The position numbers and the translations under genes were made by a program. Below the pieces are notes generated by a model. The model saw only the letters and a program-made list of their open reading frames with translations, did not search any database and was not told where the DNA came from. From contig JBCCWR010000013.1 of NCBI GenBank assembly GCA_039193385.1, forward strand, positions 1-30,204: 30,204 bases of DNA. Reading direction: 5' to 3'. Source of the stretch: JBCCWR01 sp039193385 (lineage in GTDB: Bacteria > Verrucomicrobiota > Verrucomicrobiia > Methylacidiphilales > JBCCWR01). Within the stretch, counting starts at the first letter, position 1; every line of letters starts with the position of its first letter. Shown here piece by piece: positions 1 to 8,121 of the stretch.

Positions 1-233
1 TGAACAAACAGGAAATAAGGATTAAACAAGAAAAAAGAACCTGACAGTTTAGAATAAAAATTGAGTGATTCATTTACCATGCAATGTGCTGAGGCGACTA
101 TCTGCTGTAAGGCTCTTTTCGGCTAAATGTCATCCTAATCAAAAAAAATTAAAATAATATAAATGAAGGATGGACTCTTTTTCTTATTATTTCAAAATTC
201 GGAAGATAGACGGATAAGTTTGATATATTAAAA

Positions 234-533
234 ATGGCAGAAGTAAAAAATCAGAATTTTCTTAAACAGTTAAGAGTCATCAGCTTAGTCGAAGGTTGTT
301 CGACACTGGTATTATTTTTCATAGCTATGCCGATGAAGTATTTAATGGGGTTCCCTGAAGCGGTAAGCTGGCCTGGACGTATACATGGTGCTCTCTTTGT
401 TTTACTTGTGCTCTATGCAATCATGGCCATTAAGATAGTTCCCCTGAGCAAGCTACTTTCTTTTCTGCTTATTGTAGCGGCTATTATTCCCTTTGGTCCG
501 TTTCTGATGGATAAAAAACTCAAGGCTTTGTGA
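234..533 (+). CDS. DUF3817 family small integral membrane protein
   Basis: A 99-residue protein of unknown function. It has the family pattern of an N-terminal LRVISLVEG segment, then MPMKYLMGFPEAV (about residues 32-44), GRIHGALFVLL (48-58) and a C-terminal PFGPF segment (86-90). Three hydrophobic stretches (about 16-35, 50-66, 72-92) predict three membrane helices in the inner membrane. DUF3817 proteins are found singly or fused to transporters, and no reaction is established. The start is the ATG at 234; there is no clear Shine-Dalgarno sequence, only an AT-rich leader. It runs convergently with the minus-strand aminotransferase, with 84 bp between the stops, and no strong terminator is visible there. 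The preceding 233 bases are AT-rich with no gene seen. Family assignment is fairly confident; function unknown. Confidence 0.8.
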   Translation: MAEVKNQNFLKQLRVISLVEGCSTLVLFFIAMPMKYLMGFPEAVSWPGRIHGALFVLLVLYAIMAIKIVPLSKLLSFLLIVAAIIPFGPFLMDKKLKAL

Positions 534-617
534 CGTGAGCGAGGCCAATCTGTGGGCCATCTTTTCTATCTGATGTTCTTTTCGGGGAAGCTGACCAATA
601 GTCTGCAAGAGAGGCTG

Positions 618-1811
618 CTAGAGGGCTTTCTGGATGCAGGCGACGACTTTTTCGATTTCTTCTTCGGTATTATAAAAGTGAGGGGAAATACGGAACAGCG
701 CGGTGTTCTTTCGATTGTAGCGGAGTGAGATGTCGATGTGTTCGGCCTGTAGTTTTTTGAAGATGCTTTCCATAGAGGGGGTGTCGATCTGCGGATGGCA
801 AAAAGTATAGATGCCGCAGGTTGTTTCATGCCCTTGATCTTCCTGTAGGGCGAAGTCGATATAGCGTTGAAACCCGATGGCATTCATCTTAGCTATGATG
901 CTTTCTCCTAGCTGGCGAATTCTGGTTGAGAGGGCTTCGGTGCCGAGGGCGTTGAGGAATTTCATGGAGGCCAGCATGGCTGAGTTTCCAGGCAGGTTGA
1001 GGGAGCCCGGTTCATAGCGGCGCCCACCGGGATAGAAGTCGATACTCTCCTGGGCGATGAATTGGGGCGATACTACGTTCCAGGATCCAAGAAGGGTTGG
1101 TTCCAATAGTTTAAAATTGCTTTCTTTGACATAGAAGATGCCAGCTCCCATAGGACCGAGTAACCATTTGTGCGAGTCTGCGCTGAGGAAGTCGACATAT
1201 TCCACGGTGGTCTTGAAAGCGCCCAGAGTTTGGATGCCATCGATACAAAGGAGAATATGCGGATGTGTTTCCTTGAGTTTGCGACCGATGGTTTCGATGT
1301 CGATGCGGTAGCCGGAGAGGAAACTGGCCGATGCCAGGGAGACCAGACGAGTGCGGTCGGTGAGTTTTTCCTGGAGAACATCCCAGGTGATGACTCCGGT
1401 CTGCTCGGGTTCCAGTGCTACGGGCTCAACGCCTAAACGGCTTAGTTTCAGCCAGGGATAGACGTTGGCCGGGTAATCATCCTGGTAAAAAATAACCTGG
1501 TCGCCTTTGTTCCAGTTGATGCCATTGGCCACAAGATTGAGGCCGAGGGCGGTGGGTCCGAGGAGGGCGATTTCATCTGGTGAGGCTTCGAGGAGCTTGG
1601 CTGCCTCCTGGCGTGTTTCAGTCATTTCACGCCAGACTCCCGCATGTTCCTGCTGTTGACGGCACCCTTCATGGGCATAGCGTGTGAGGGCTTCTCCGGC
1701 GGTGGCGGGCAGGGCGGTGACGCCGGCGTGAGCCATGAAGGTGCGATCCTGGGTGACGGGAAAAAGCTGGTTGCGGGTTGTTTCGTTTTCGAGGATCTCT
1801 GAGATGGTCAT
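618..1811 (-). CDS. PLP-dependent class V aminotransferase-fold protein (isopenicillin-N-epimerase/desulfurase-like)
   Basis: A 397-residue fold-type I PLP enzyme of the class V aminotransferase superfamily. The cofactor lysine is K215 in SADSHKWLLGP, and D191 in CIDGIQTLG should contact the pyridine nitrogen, followed by Q194. A GSWN segment after the lysine and a RYEPGS motif (about residues 266-271) are like isopenicillin N epimerase-type and selenocysteine-lyase-like members. It lacks the C-terminal Cys loop (SAC) of NifS enzymes, so sulfur transfer is not indicated. It lies 109 bp downstream of the cysteine desulfurase on the same strand and could be cotranscribed. Substrate cannot be told from sequence; racemase, C-S lyase or aminotransferase are all possible. 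The start ATG at 1811 gives a normal-length protein. Confidence 0.85.
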   Translation of the reverse strand: MTISEILENETTRNQLFPVTQDRTFMAHAGVTALPATAGEALTRYAHEGCRQQQEHAGVWREMTETRQEAAKLLEASPDEIALLGPTALGLNLVANGINWNKGDQVIFYQDDYPANVYPWLKLSRLGVEPVALEPEQTGVITWDVLQEKLTDRTRLVSLASASFLSGYRIDIETIGRKLKETHPHILLCIDGIQTLGAFKTTVEYVDFLSADSHKWLLGPMGAGIFYVKESNFKLLEPTLLGSWNVVSPQFIAQESIDFYPGGRRYEPGSLNLPGNSAMLASMKFLNALGTEALSTRIRQLGESIIAKMNAIGFQRYIDFALQEDQGHETTCGIYTFCHPQIDTPSMESIFKKLQAEHIDISLRYNRKNTALFRISPHFYNTEEEIEKVVACIQKAL

Positions 1812-1920
1812 AAAAATTTTCTTTGTGTTTAGCGTTGGCTTTGGTTTATAGAGCTAGGTTTGAAGCTAAAGGAGGGAACAAAATGGTCATGGTTGGTGGC
1901 TGAGGGTTGAAGGCAGATAG

Positions 1921-3108
1921 TTAAGCGGTGGCGGCGGAGGAGGCGGGAGTTGCTTTTAGATCACCAGATTGCACGCGATGAAGGATGTCGGGAAGTAGGG
2001 ATAGAACTTGATCCACTTCCTCTTGAGTGTTGTAGTGGCTGAAGGAGAAACGTACGGAACCAAAGGCTTCCTCTTCTTTCAGTCCCATGGCGGTGAGAAC
2101 ATGGGACGCTTGCATGGAGCCTGTGGTGCAGGCGGAGCCAGCCGAGGCGCAGACTTTATGTTCATTCAAGCCGAGTAGAACAGCTTCGGCCGAGGCACCG
2201 GTGAAGCTGATGTTGGAGGTGTTGGGCAGACGTTGCGCGCGATGTCCGTTGACCTTGGTGCTTGGTATGAGGTCAAGGACTTGATTTTCAAAATGATCAC
2301 GCAAGGTGCGGGTGTGTGTGGCTTCTTCCTGCAAGTGGTTCAGTGCCAGCTCTGCGGCTCGACCGAGACCGACGATGGAGGCTACGTTTTCTGTGCCGCC
2401 TCGTTTGCCTTTTTCCTGATGCCCGCCCATGACGTAGGGAACGAATTTGGAACGACGACGAATGTACAATACGCCTACGCCTTTGGGGGCATGCAGTTTA
2501 TGACCTGAAAGAGACAGGTAGTTAATGCCTGTGTCTTTGACAGTTAAGTCGATTTTGCCGGGGCACTGTACGGCGTCCGTATGGAAAAGGGTTTTGGTCG
2601 ATTGACAGATTTGGGCGATTTCTCGGATGGGAAAGAGGACGCCGGTTTCATTATTGGCCCACATGAGACTGACGATGGCTGTATCTGGACGAATGGCTTT
2701 CTCCACTTCGGATGGATCCAGCGTACCGTCGTTGGCTACAGGCAGAAACGTGACGCCGTAGCCCATGCGCTCCAATGTTTCGGCATGGTTCTTGACGGCG
2801 GAGTGTTCCACTCCGCTGGTTATCACATGACGATGCCCGGTGATCTGTAGGGCGGAGTTGATGGCGGCGTTGTCAGACTCAGTTCCACATGAGGTGAAGA
2901 AGATTTCACGGCTTTCACATCCTAGTAGAGCCGCTACTTGACTGCGTGCTGTTTCCACAGCATCGCGCACTTGGGTGCCGAAGGTGTAAGCACTGGACGG
3001 GTTCCCGTAGTAGTCACGCAGCCAGGGAGCCATAGTCTCAAAGACTTCAGGTGCCACACGTGTGGTGGCATTGTTGTCCAAGTAGATGATGTCTTTGTCT
3101 TCCAGCAT
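1921..3108 (-). CDS. Cysteine desulfurase, NifS/IscS type
   Basis: A 395-residue PLP enzyme that converts L-cysteine to alanine and passes persulfide sulfur to Fe-S cluster assembly or thiolation partners. It opens with YLDNNATT (residues 9-16). Other landmarks are the catalytic His H102 in GVEHSA, the HTDAVQ segment (177-182), the Schiff-base lysine K204 in SGHKLHAPKG, the RGGTEN loop (236-241) and the persulfide cysteine C327 in ASAGSACTTGS. That active-site loop is the long, class I (NifS/IscS) form. No IscU, IscR or SUF gene is adjacent, so the sulfur acceptor cannot be inferred and no symbol among iscS/nifS is chosen. It sits 166 bp after the M32 peptidase and 109 bp before the class V aminotransferase, all on the minus strand. 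Its C-terminus is a low-complexity Ala/Ser tail. Confidence 0.95.
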   Translation of the reverse strand: MLEDKDIIYLDNNATTRVAPEVFETMAPWLRDYYGNPSSAYTFGTQVRDAVETARSQVAALLGCESREIFFTSCGTESDNAAINSALQITGHRHVITSGVEHSAVKNHAETLERMGYGVTFLPVANDGTLDPSEVEKAIRPDTAIVSLMWANNETGVLFPIREIAQICQSTKTLFHTDAVQCPGKIDLTVKDTGINYLSLSGHKLHAPKGVGVLYIRRRSKFVPYVMGGHQEKGKRGGTENVASIVGLGRAAELALNHLQEEATHTRTLRDHFENQVLDLIPSTKVNGHRAQRLPNTSNISFTGASAEAVLLGLNEHKVCASAGSACTTGSMQASHVLTAMGLKEEEAFGSVRFSFSHYNTQEEVDQVLSLLPDILHRVQSGDLKATPASSAATA

Positions 3109-3274
3109 AACGGTTTAATAGTTTAATAGTTCCGCAAGATGAGCGAAAAACCATATGCTTAAATTTGATGCTGAACAATCATAAACACAACTTTGCTTTA
3201 GCTTCTGCCGCCTGGCATAAATCTAAGTTTAGCACTCTTGTGCCTACGATATCTAGCAGCCTTAAAGAAGATTT

Positions 3275-4792
3275 TTAATGTTTCAGTTCTTGTTTGGTTG
3301 CTTCAAGGTCTGCGAGATGTTGCTGGGAATCGACCGCGCTGCCAGTCACATGTTTGATTAAATCATGGGCGGAGCGACGTTTGCCTGGTTGGTGCACGTT
3401 GCTGCGCAACCATGTGAGTAGAGGTTGGTAGTCTCCTTGAGCAAGGGCCTTTTCCAGGGTGGGCACGTCCTTCCTGGCAGTGGCGAAGAGTTGGGCGGCA
3501 TTGAGGTTACCCAGGCTGTAGGTGGGGAAATAACCGAAGCTGCCTAGAGACCAGTGAATATCCTGCAAGCAGCCATGCGCGTCATCCGGTACGTTAAGGC
3601 CGAGCAATTTTTCAAAATGTTCATTCCAGAAGGCAGGTAAGTCATCGACAGTGAGGCGCCCTTCGATGAGTTCCAGTTCGGCTCGGAAGCGCAGGATGAT
3701 GTGCAGGTCATAGGTAACAGCATCCGCTTCGACACGAATATGAGAAGGACTGACGCGGTTGGCCACCGCCGTTAATTGCGCCGGCGTGAATGCCTTGAGA
3801 TTGGGAAAGTATTCACAGGCTGTGGGATACCAGTGCTCCCAGAAGGCACGTGCGCGACCTACTTTATTTTCCCATAGGCGAGACTGCGATTCATGAATGC
3901 CCAATGAAATGGAATCTCCACATGGTGTGCCAAAGTGTTCTTCAAGCAGACCCTGCTCATAGAGGCCATGTCCTGCTTCATGTAGAATACCGTAGAGAGA
4001 ACTGGTGAAATCCCGCTCATCATAGCGCGTCGTCAGACGACAGTCTTGAGGGCCAAGATGGGTGCAGAAAGGATGAGTGGTTGTGTCAATGCGGCCCGCT
4101 TCAAAATCAAAACCGAACGCTTCGGCGACGGTGCGGTTAAAGGCCTGTTGTTTTTCGATGGGGTAGTCATCATGCAGCAAGTCTGCGGGGATGTCTTGGC
4201 TTAGTTCTGTCAGTTCGGCCACGAGTTTGGACTGAGCTGGGCCCAATGTTTCAAATAACGCTGATAATTCCGCGGCACGTGCGCCGGGTTCGTATTCGTC
4301 CAGAAGCGCATCGTAGGGCGAAACTTCATAACCCCAGTGCTCGGCGCTTTGGAGGTTGAGGTCGATGATTTTCTGCAGCATCGGTTTAAAAGACGCATAG
4401 TCACTTTTTTGTCTGGCGGTGATCCAGGCATTACGCGCCAGGGCAGTGGTTTGGCTCATTTCTTCCACAAGGCTGGTAGGGAGTTTGGTGGCACGGTCAT
4501 AAGAACGTCGCCATTCGCGAACGTTGACTCCTTCTGTCGAATCTTCCGCAAAGCCATGATCTTCGCAGGTGCTGATCCAGTGGCCAACTTCCGATTCTGT
4601 GCAAAGTCGGTGTGCCTGACCGGAGAGGTAGGCTATTTGCTGGGCGCGATAGCCAACCGCTTTTTCAGGCATATAGGTTTCCTGATCCCAACTCAAAGCA
4701 CTGGTGCTGCTGTGGATGAGTGCGACCTGCCCCAGACGTTCCAGTAATTTTTCATAAGCCTCTGGTTTTGTTGAAGATTCCATATCCATCAT
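3275..4792 (-). CDS. Carboxypeptidase Taq, M32 family metallopeptidase
   Basis: A 505-residue cytoplasmic zinc carboxypeptidase that removes C-terminal residues from peptides. The M32 signature HEAGH is at residues 271-275, and the third ligand is E301 in the IHESQSRLWEN segment. An N-terminal LSWDQETYMP motif (33-42) and DPLQ/HPFCTHLGPQD-type segments (240-250) also match the family. Length is normal for M32 (about 500). No signal peptide is present. The ATG at 4792 is followed by in-frame ATGs at codons 2 and 4, so the exact start could shift by a few residues. It lies downstream of polA on the same strand, with the PIN-domain relic between them. Role is probably peptide turnover. Confidence 0.94.
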   Translation of the reverse strand: MMDMESSTKPEAYEKLLERLGQVALIHSSTSALSWDQETYMPEKAVGYRAQQIAYLSGQAHRLCTESEVGHWISTCEDHGFAEDSTEGVNVREWRRSYDRATKLPTSLVEEMSQTTALARNAWITARQKSDYASFKPMLQKIIDLNLQSAEHWGYEVSPYDALLDEYEPGARAAELSALFETLGPAQSKLVAELTELSQDIPADLLHDDYPIEKQQAFNRTVAEAFGFDFEAGRIDTTTHPFCTHLGPQDCRLTTRYDERDFTSSLYGILHEAGHGLYEQGLLEEHFGTPCGDSISLGIHESQSRLWENKVGRARAFWEHWYPTACEYFPNLKAFTPAQLTAVANRVSPSHIRVEADAVTYDLHIILRFRAELELIEGRLTVDDLPAFWNEHFEKLLGLNVPDDAHGCLQDIHWSLGSFGYFPTYSLGNLNAAQLFATARKDVPTLEKALAQGDYQPLLTWLRSNVHQPGKRRSAHDLIKHVTGSAVDSQQHLADLEATKQELKH

Positions 4793-4802
4793 CTAGTGAT
4801 AG

Positions 4803-4961
4803 TTAGCCACTCGCCGATAGTTTCCAATCCTTAACTTTGGGTGTGTACCAAAATGGATTTAGAGGAGACACATGCGATGAGACAAAGTCGTCGGCGTTTC
4901 TTGTGACGATGGTAAGTTCATGTTGTTTAGCTGTAGCAGCTAGGAGATCATCCATAACCAT
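4803..4961 (-). pseudogene. C-terminal remnant of a VapC-like PIN-domain toxin
   Basis: A 52-codon open stretch on the minus strand between polA and the M32 gene. It reads MDDLLAATAKQHELTIVTRN, then ADDF, then LNPF. This matches the last third of VapC-type PIN RNases: the D-x-L-I-AATA helix carrying one catalytic Asp, the strand ending in TRN, the D-D-F carrying the last catalytic Asp, and the LNP-F/W tail. The N-terminal two thirds, with the first catalytic Asp, are missing, and an in-frame TGA sits 7 bases-to-codons upstream (4968-4970). polA ends only 46 bp away, so no room remains for the rest. No VapB antitoxin is seen. It is therefore read as a decayed toxin gene, not a working one. Confidence 0.6.
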
Positions 4962-5006
4962 ACGCCATCACTGATAGCACCTGGTTAAGGTTCTAAAAGA
5001 GAAGTT

Positions 5007-7793
5007 CTAATGTGCTTGCAGCCAGTTCTGACCGATACCGGTTTCAACGACCAGGGGAACTTGCATAGGAATGGCGGTGGTCATGCAGTTTTCAATTTGA
5101 GGGACCACGGCATCCTTTTCTTTTTCTGCTAATTCAAAGACAAGTTCATCATGGACCTGAAGTAGCATGCGTGTTTTGTAGCCGCCGGTGCGTAACATTT
5201 GCTCGATTTTTACCATGGCGAGTTTGATCATATCCGCAGCGGTGCCTTGGATAGGTGTGTTGATGGCGGTGCGTTCGGCTGCCTGCCGGACATTGGCATT
5301 GGCTGACTTGATATCTGGTAAGTAACGCCGCCGTCCGGAGATGGTTTCGACGTAGCCGTTTTCTCTAGCTTCGGCGACTGTCTTTTCCATATATTTTTTA
5401 ACTCCGGAGTATTGCGTAAAATATTGTTCAATGATGCGTGCTGCTTCCGTTCTTGGTATGCCCAGGCGCTGTGACAGGCCGAAAGCTGAGATGCCATAGA
5501 TGATGCCAAAGTTGACCATTTTAGCGGTGCGCCGCATGTCGTCATCGACCATCTCAGGCATCATGCTATAGACACGGGCGGCAGTGGCTGTATGAATATC
5601 CTGTCCTTTCTCAAAAGCTTCCCGCATGCCGGAGTCCTCGCTGAGTTCAGCCATAACGCGCAACTCAATTTGCGAATAATCCACGGACAATAAGGAGAAG
5701 TCATTTCCATCTGCAACGAAGGCCTTACGGATTTCGCGGCCTTCTTCAGAGCGTATGGGGATGTTTTGTAAGTTGGGGTCTTGTGATGCCATTCGTCCGG
5801 TAACGGCCACAGCTTGTTGAAAGGTCGTGTGAACTCTGCCGGACTGATGGAGAACATAGGTCGGCAGGGCATCGACATAGGTCGACTTTAATTTAGTCGC
5901 TTTTCGGTAATCGAGAATGTCACGTGCAATATCATGCTGCAGAGCTAGAAATTCTAATACTTGCTCATTGGTTACATATTGTCCTGTTTTAGTCTTTTTT
6001 GGTTTTTTGAGTAATTGTAAATCGTCAAAGAGGACAGCGCCTAATTGTTTCGGGGAGTTGAGGTTAAATTCCTGCCCTGCTTGTTTAAAGATGTCGGAAC
6101 GTAATGTTTCAATTTTGGTAGCTAGCTCTCCGGAAAATTCTTCTAAGGCAAGTACGTCGATAGAGATGCCGGTATGTTCCATATCTACAAGCACCTGAAT
6201 CAGCGGTGACTCGATATTATAAAATAACTTCTCTTGGGCGTTTTCTTTAAGTTGTGGTTCAAAAACGTTCCATAGTTGAAGCGTGACATCAGCATCCTCA
6301 GCCGCATAGCTGGCAACATCCTGCAGTCGTTCTGTCTGCACCTCTTTCATGCTCAGTTGGTTTTTACCCTTTTCTCCAATGAGTGTGGTGATTGATACCG
6401 GCGTGTAGCCAAGGTGCATTTCGGAAAGGTAGTCCATGCTATGGCGCTGTTCGGGGGCCAGCAAAGTGTGCGCCAGCATAGTATCTAATAGCTTGCCGCG
6501 AACGGCAAAGCCCTTCCATTTCAGGACGCTGATATCAAACTTTAAGTTGTGGCCGATTTTCTCACTTTGTTCATTGGCCAGGATGGAGGAGAATTCTTGA
6601 AGAATGCCTGTCTCTTCCGCGGCATCTTTAACCACGACATAGTATCCAGAATGTGATTGGGTGGAAAAAGCCAGGCCGATGATTTCCGTGTTTTTGACAT
6701 CGAGAGAAGACGTTTCCAGGTCAAAGCAAAAACGTTTGGTTTGTTCTAATATACGAATGAGGGCTTTTCGTTCATCTGAGGTTTGAACTAGTTTGTAGTC
6801 GTGATCAACGCTGTCTATGTTTTTCAGTTCTGCCTGAATCATCGGTTCAGTGTTTGCTGTATCTCCCGCCTTGTTTTCATCTGATTTCTGGTGGGCAAAG
6901 CCGCGTCCTGCATGGAACTCCTGGCCAAATAAACGTTTGCCTAAAGCATTAAACTCAAATTCGGTAAATAAGCTTTTAAGTGCTTTTTCATCACGCTCTT
7001 GAATTTGCAAGGATTCGATGTCCAGTTCCATAGGGACATCCGTAATAATGGTGGCCAACTTTTTGGAAAGAAGGCCCTGATCACGACCTGCTTCGATTTT
7101 TTCTTTCTGCTTCCCCTTCAACTGATCGGTGCTCTCGAAGAGTTTTTCTACAGAGCCAAATTGGCTGATAAGTTTTGCCGCTGTTTTTTCCCCGATACCT
7201 GTTATGCCGGGAATGTTGTCAGAGGCATCGCCCATTAAACCTAAAATGTCGATTACTTGATCCGTGCGCTCAATGCCCCATTTTTGACAAATTTCTTGGA
7301 CTCCCCAAATTTCTGCATCGCTCCCTTGTCTGCCTGGTCGATACATCTTGATCTTTTCTGTAACGAGTTGGCCGAAGTCTTTATCTGGCGTGACCATGAT
7401 GATTTCATCAAAGCCGCAGCTTTCAGCCTGTTGGGCCAGAGTTCCTATGATGTCATCCGCCTCGTATCCATCCATTTCCAGGATGGTTACATGGAATGCT
7501 TCAAGAATACGGCGAATTTCAGGCAATGACTTGCTGAGGTCCTCAGGCATTTCTTCACGTTGCGCCTTATATGCAGGGTATTCGATGTGACGTTGGGTTG
7601 GTGCTGAAGTATCGAAAACCACAGCGATGTGTGTTGGTTCATGTTTACCTATGATGTCTAAAAGGGTGTTGGTAAAGCCATAGATGGCGGATGTGTTCAC
7701 ACGCTTGGATGTGAAAATGGGGTTGCGGATCAAGGCAAAGTAAGCGCGATAGGCCAGAGCCATGCCATCAAGCAGGAATAATCTTTTAGTCAT
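5007..7793 (-). CDS. polA: DNA polymerase I
   Basis: A 928-residue full-length family A polymerase for Okazaki-fragment processing and repair. The N-terminal 5'-nuclease (about 1-290) has LLDG (7-10), GYEADDIIG (109-117), TPDKD (135-139) and GDASDNIPG (188-196). The 3'-5' exonuclease (about 330-515) keeps its acidic residues: D358 and E360 in FDLETSS, D420 in HNLKFD, Y496 and D500 in YAAEDADV, so proofreading should be intact. The polymerase domain has motif A D705-Y-S-Q-I-E, motif B RRTAK758MVNFGIIYG and motif C H881-D-E. It starts at an ATG at 7793 and reads away from the divergent AsmA-like gene. The VapC relic lies immediately downstream. Confidence 0.98.
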   Translation of the reverse strand: MTKRLFLLDGMALAYRAYFALIRNPIFTSKRVNTSAIYGFTNTLLDIIGKHEPTHIAVVFDTSAPTQRHIEYPAYKAQREEMPEDLSKSLPEIRRILEAFHVTILEMDGYEADDIIGTLAQQAESCGFDEIIMVTPDKDFGQLVTEKIKMYRPGRQGSDAEIWGVQEICQKWGIERTDQVIDILGLMGDASDNIPGITGIGEKTAAKLISQFGSVEKLFESTDQLKGKQKEKIEAGRDQGLLSKKLATIITDVPMELDIESLQIQERDEKALKSLFTEFEFNALGKRLFGQEFHAGRGFAHQKSDENKAGDTANTEPMIQAELKNIDSVDHDYKLVQTSDERKALIRILEQTKRFCFDLETSSLDVKNTEIIGLAFSTQSHSGYYVVVKDAAEETGILQEFSSILANEQSEKIGHNLKFDISVLKWKGFAVRGKLLDTMLAHTLLAPEQRHSMDYLSEMHLGYTPVSITTLIGEKGKNQLSMKEVQTERLQDVASYAAEDADVTLQLWNVFEPQLKENAQEKLFYNIESPLIQVLVDMEHTGISIDVLALEEFSGELATKIETLRSDIFKQAGQEFNLNSPKQLGAVLFDDLQLLKKPKKTKTGQYVTNEQVLEFLALQHDIARDILDYRKATKLKSTYVDALPTYVLHQSGRVHTTFQQAVAVTGRMASQDPNLQNIPIRSEEGREIRKAFVADGNDFSLLSVDYSQIELRVMAELSEDSGMREAFEKGQDIHTATAARVYSMMPEMVDDDMRRTAKMVNFGIIYGISAFGLSQRLGIPRTEAARIIEQYFTQYSGVKKYMEKTVAEARENGYVETISGRRRYLPDIKSANANVRQAAERTAINTPIQGTAADMIKLAMVKIEQMLRTGGYKTRMLLQVHDELVFELAEKEKDAVVPQIENCMTTAIPMQVPLVVETGIGQNWLQAH

Positions 7794-7867
7794 AGATTGA
7801 CAAACCTTACATGAATCTCAGTCCACCGAGAAGCAGGTAAAGTACGCATTTATGAAATAGAACTTAG

Positions 7868-7903
7868 ATCGATAAAATCAATCTTTGTAAAAATATTATC
7901 GAT
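7868..7903. repeat. Inverted repeat upstream of polA
   Basis: ATCGATAAAAT (7868-7878) faces ATATTATCGAT (7893-7903) across 14 bases; 10 of 11 positions are complementary. It lies about 75 bp before the polA start on one side and about 60 bp before the 7962 micro-ORF on the other. It could be an operator for a dimeric regulator or a hairpin in a leader. An AT-rich region yields such dyads by chance fairly often, so this is tentative. Confidence 0.35.
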
Positions 7904-7961
7904 TTTGTGAATTTTTTAAATCACGCATTATGTCGTTAACACAACAACAGAAGGAGAAGCC

Positions 7962-8009
7962 ATGATTTATTTGCTTTATACGCTTTTACTCTTTATGCCA
8001 GTAACATAA
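7962..8009 (+). CDS. Possible hydrophobic micropeptide (15 residues)
   Basis: ATG at 7962 opens a 15-codon frame, MIYLLYTLLLFMPVT, ending at TAA. It is preceded by AGAAGGAGAAGCC, a near-ideal Shine-Dalgarno sequence at correct spacing, which is striking because most genes in this window have weak ones. The peptide is nearly all hydrophobic, as in very small membrane peptides. It could also be a leader peptide for the AsmA-like gene 110 bp downstream, or a chance match. No homology can be claimed at this length. Confidence 0.25.
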   Translation: MIYLLYTLLLFMPVT

Positions 8010-8121
8010 ACCATCACGTAAGCACCTCGTCTTATGGCAACAGAATCTAGTAAAGTGCCTTGGAATCTTAACTTTTCCCGAGTTGACGGATATGCAGAAA
8101 TACTCTTGAGTGCTACGCGCT

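Larger units (their letters stand above)
7794..8109. other. Divergent intergenic region between polA and the AsmA-like gene
   Basis: About 315 bp that must hold the polA promoter (minus) and the promoter of the plus-strand AsmA-like gene. It is AT-rich. Two things stand out: an imperfect dyad (7868-7903) and a 15-codon open frame with a strong ribosome binding site (7962-8009), each listed separately. No convincing pair of -35/-10 hexamers was found by eye on either strand, and no structured RNA was recognised. Confidence 0.6.

Noticed and set aside
1..233. A possible small RNA or gene end at the window start
   Set aside because: Only a 15-codon frame and AT-rich sequence; no tRNA fold, terminator or motif could be supported. 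The initial TGA might be an upstream gene's stop but this cannot be judged.
1883..1903. AAAGGAGGGAACAAA followed by ATG on the plus strand, a strong ribosome binding site look-alike
   Set aside because: The frame is only six codons (MVMVGG) before a stop, and it lies in the gap between two minus-strand genes. Too short to support.
4337..4747. A 136-codon plus-strand frame inside the M32 peptidase gene
   Set aside because: Antisense shadow of a well-supported gene, with no recognisable domain or ribosome binding site.
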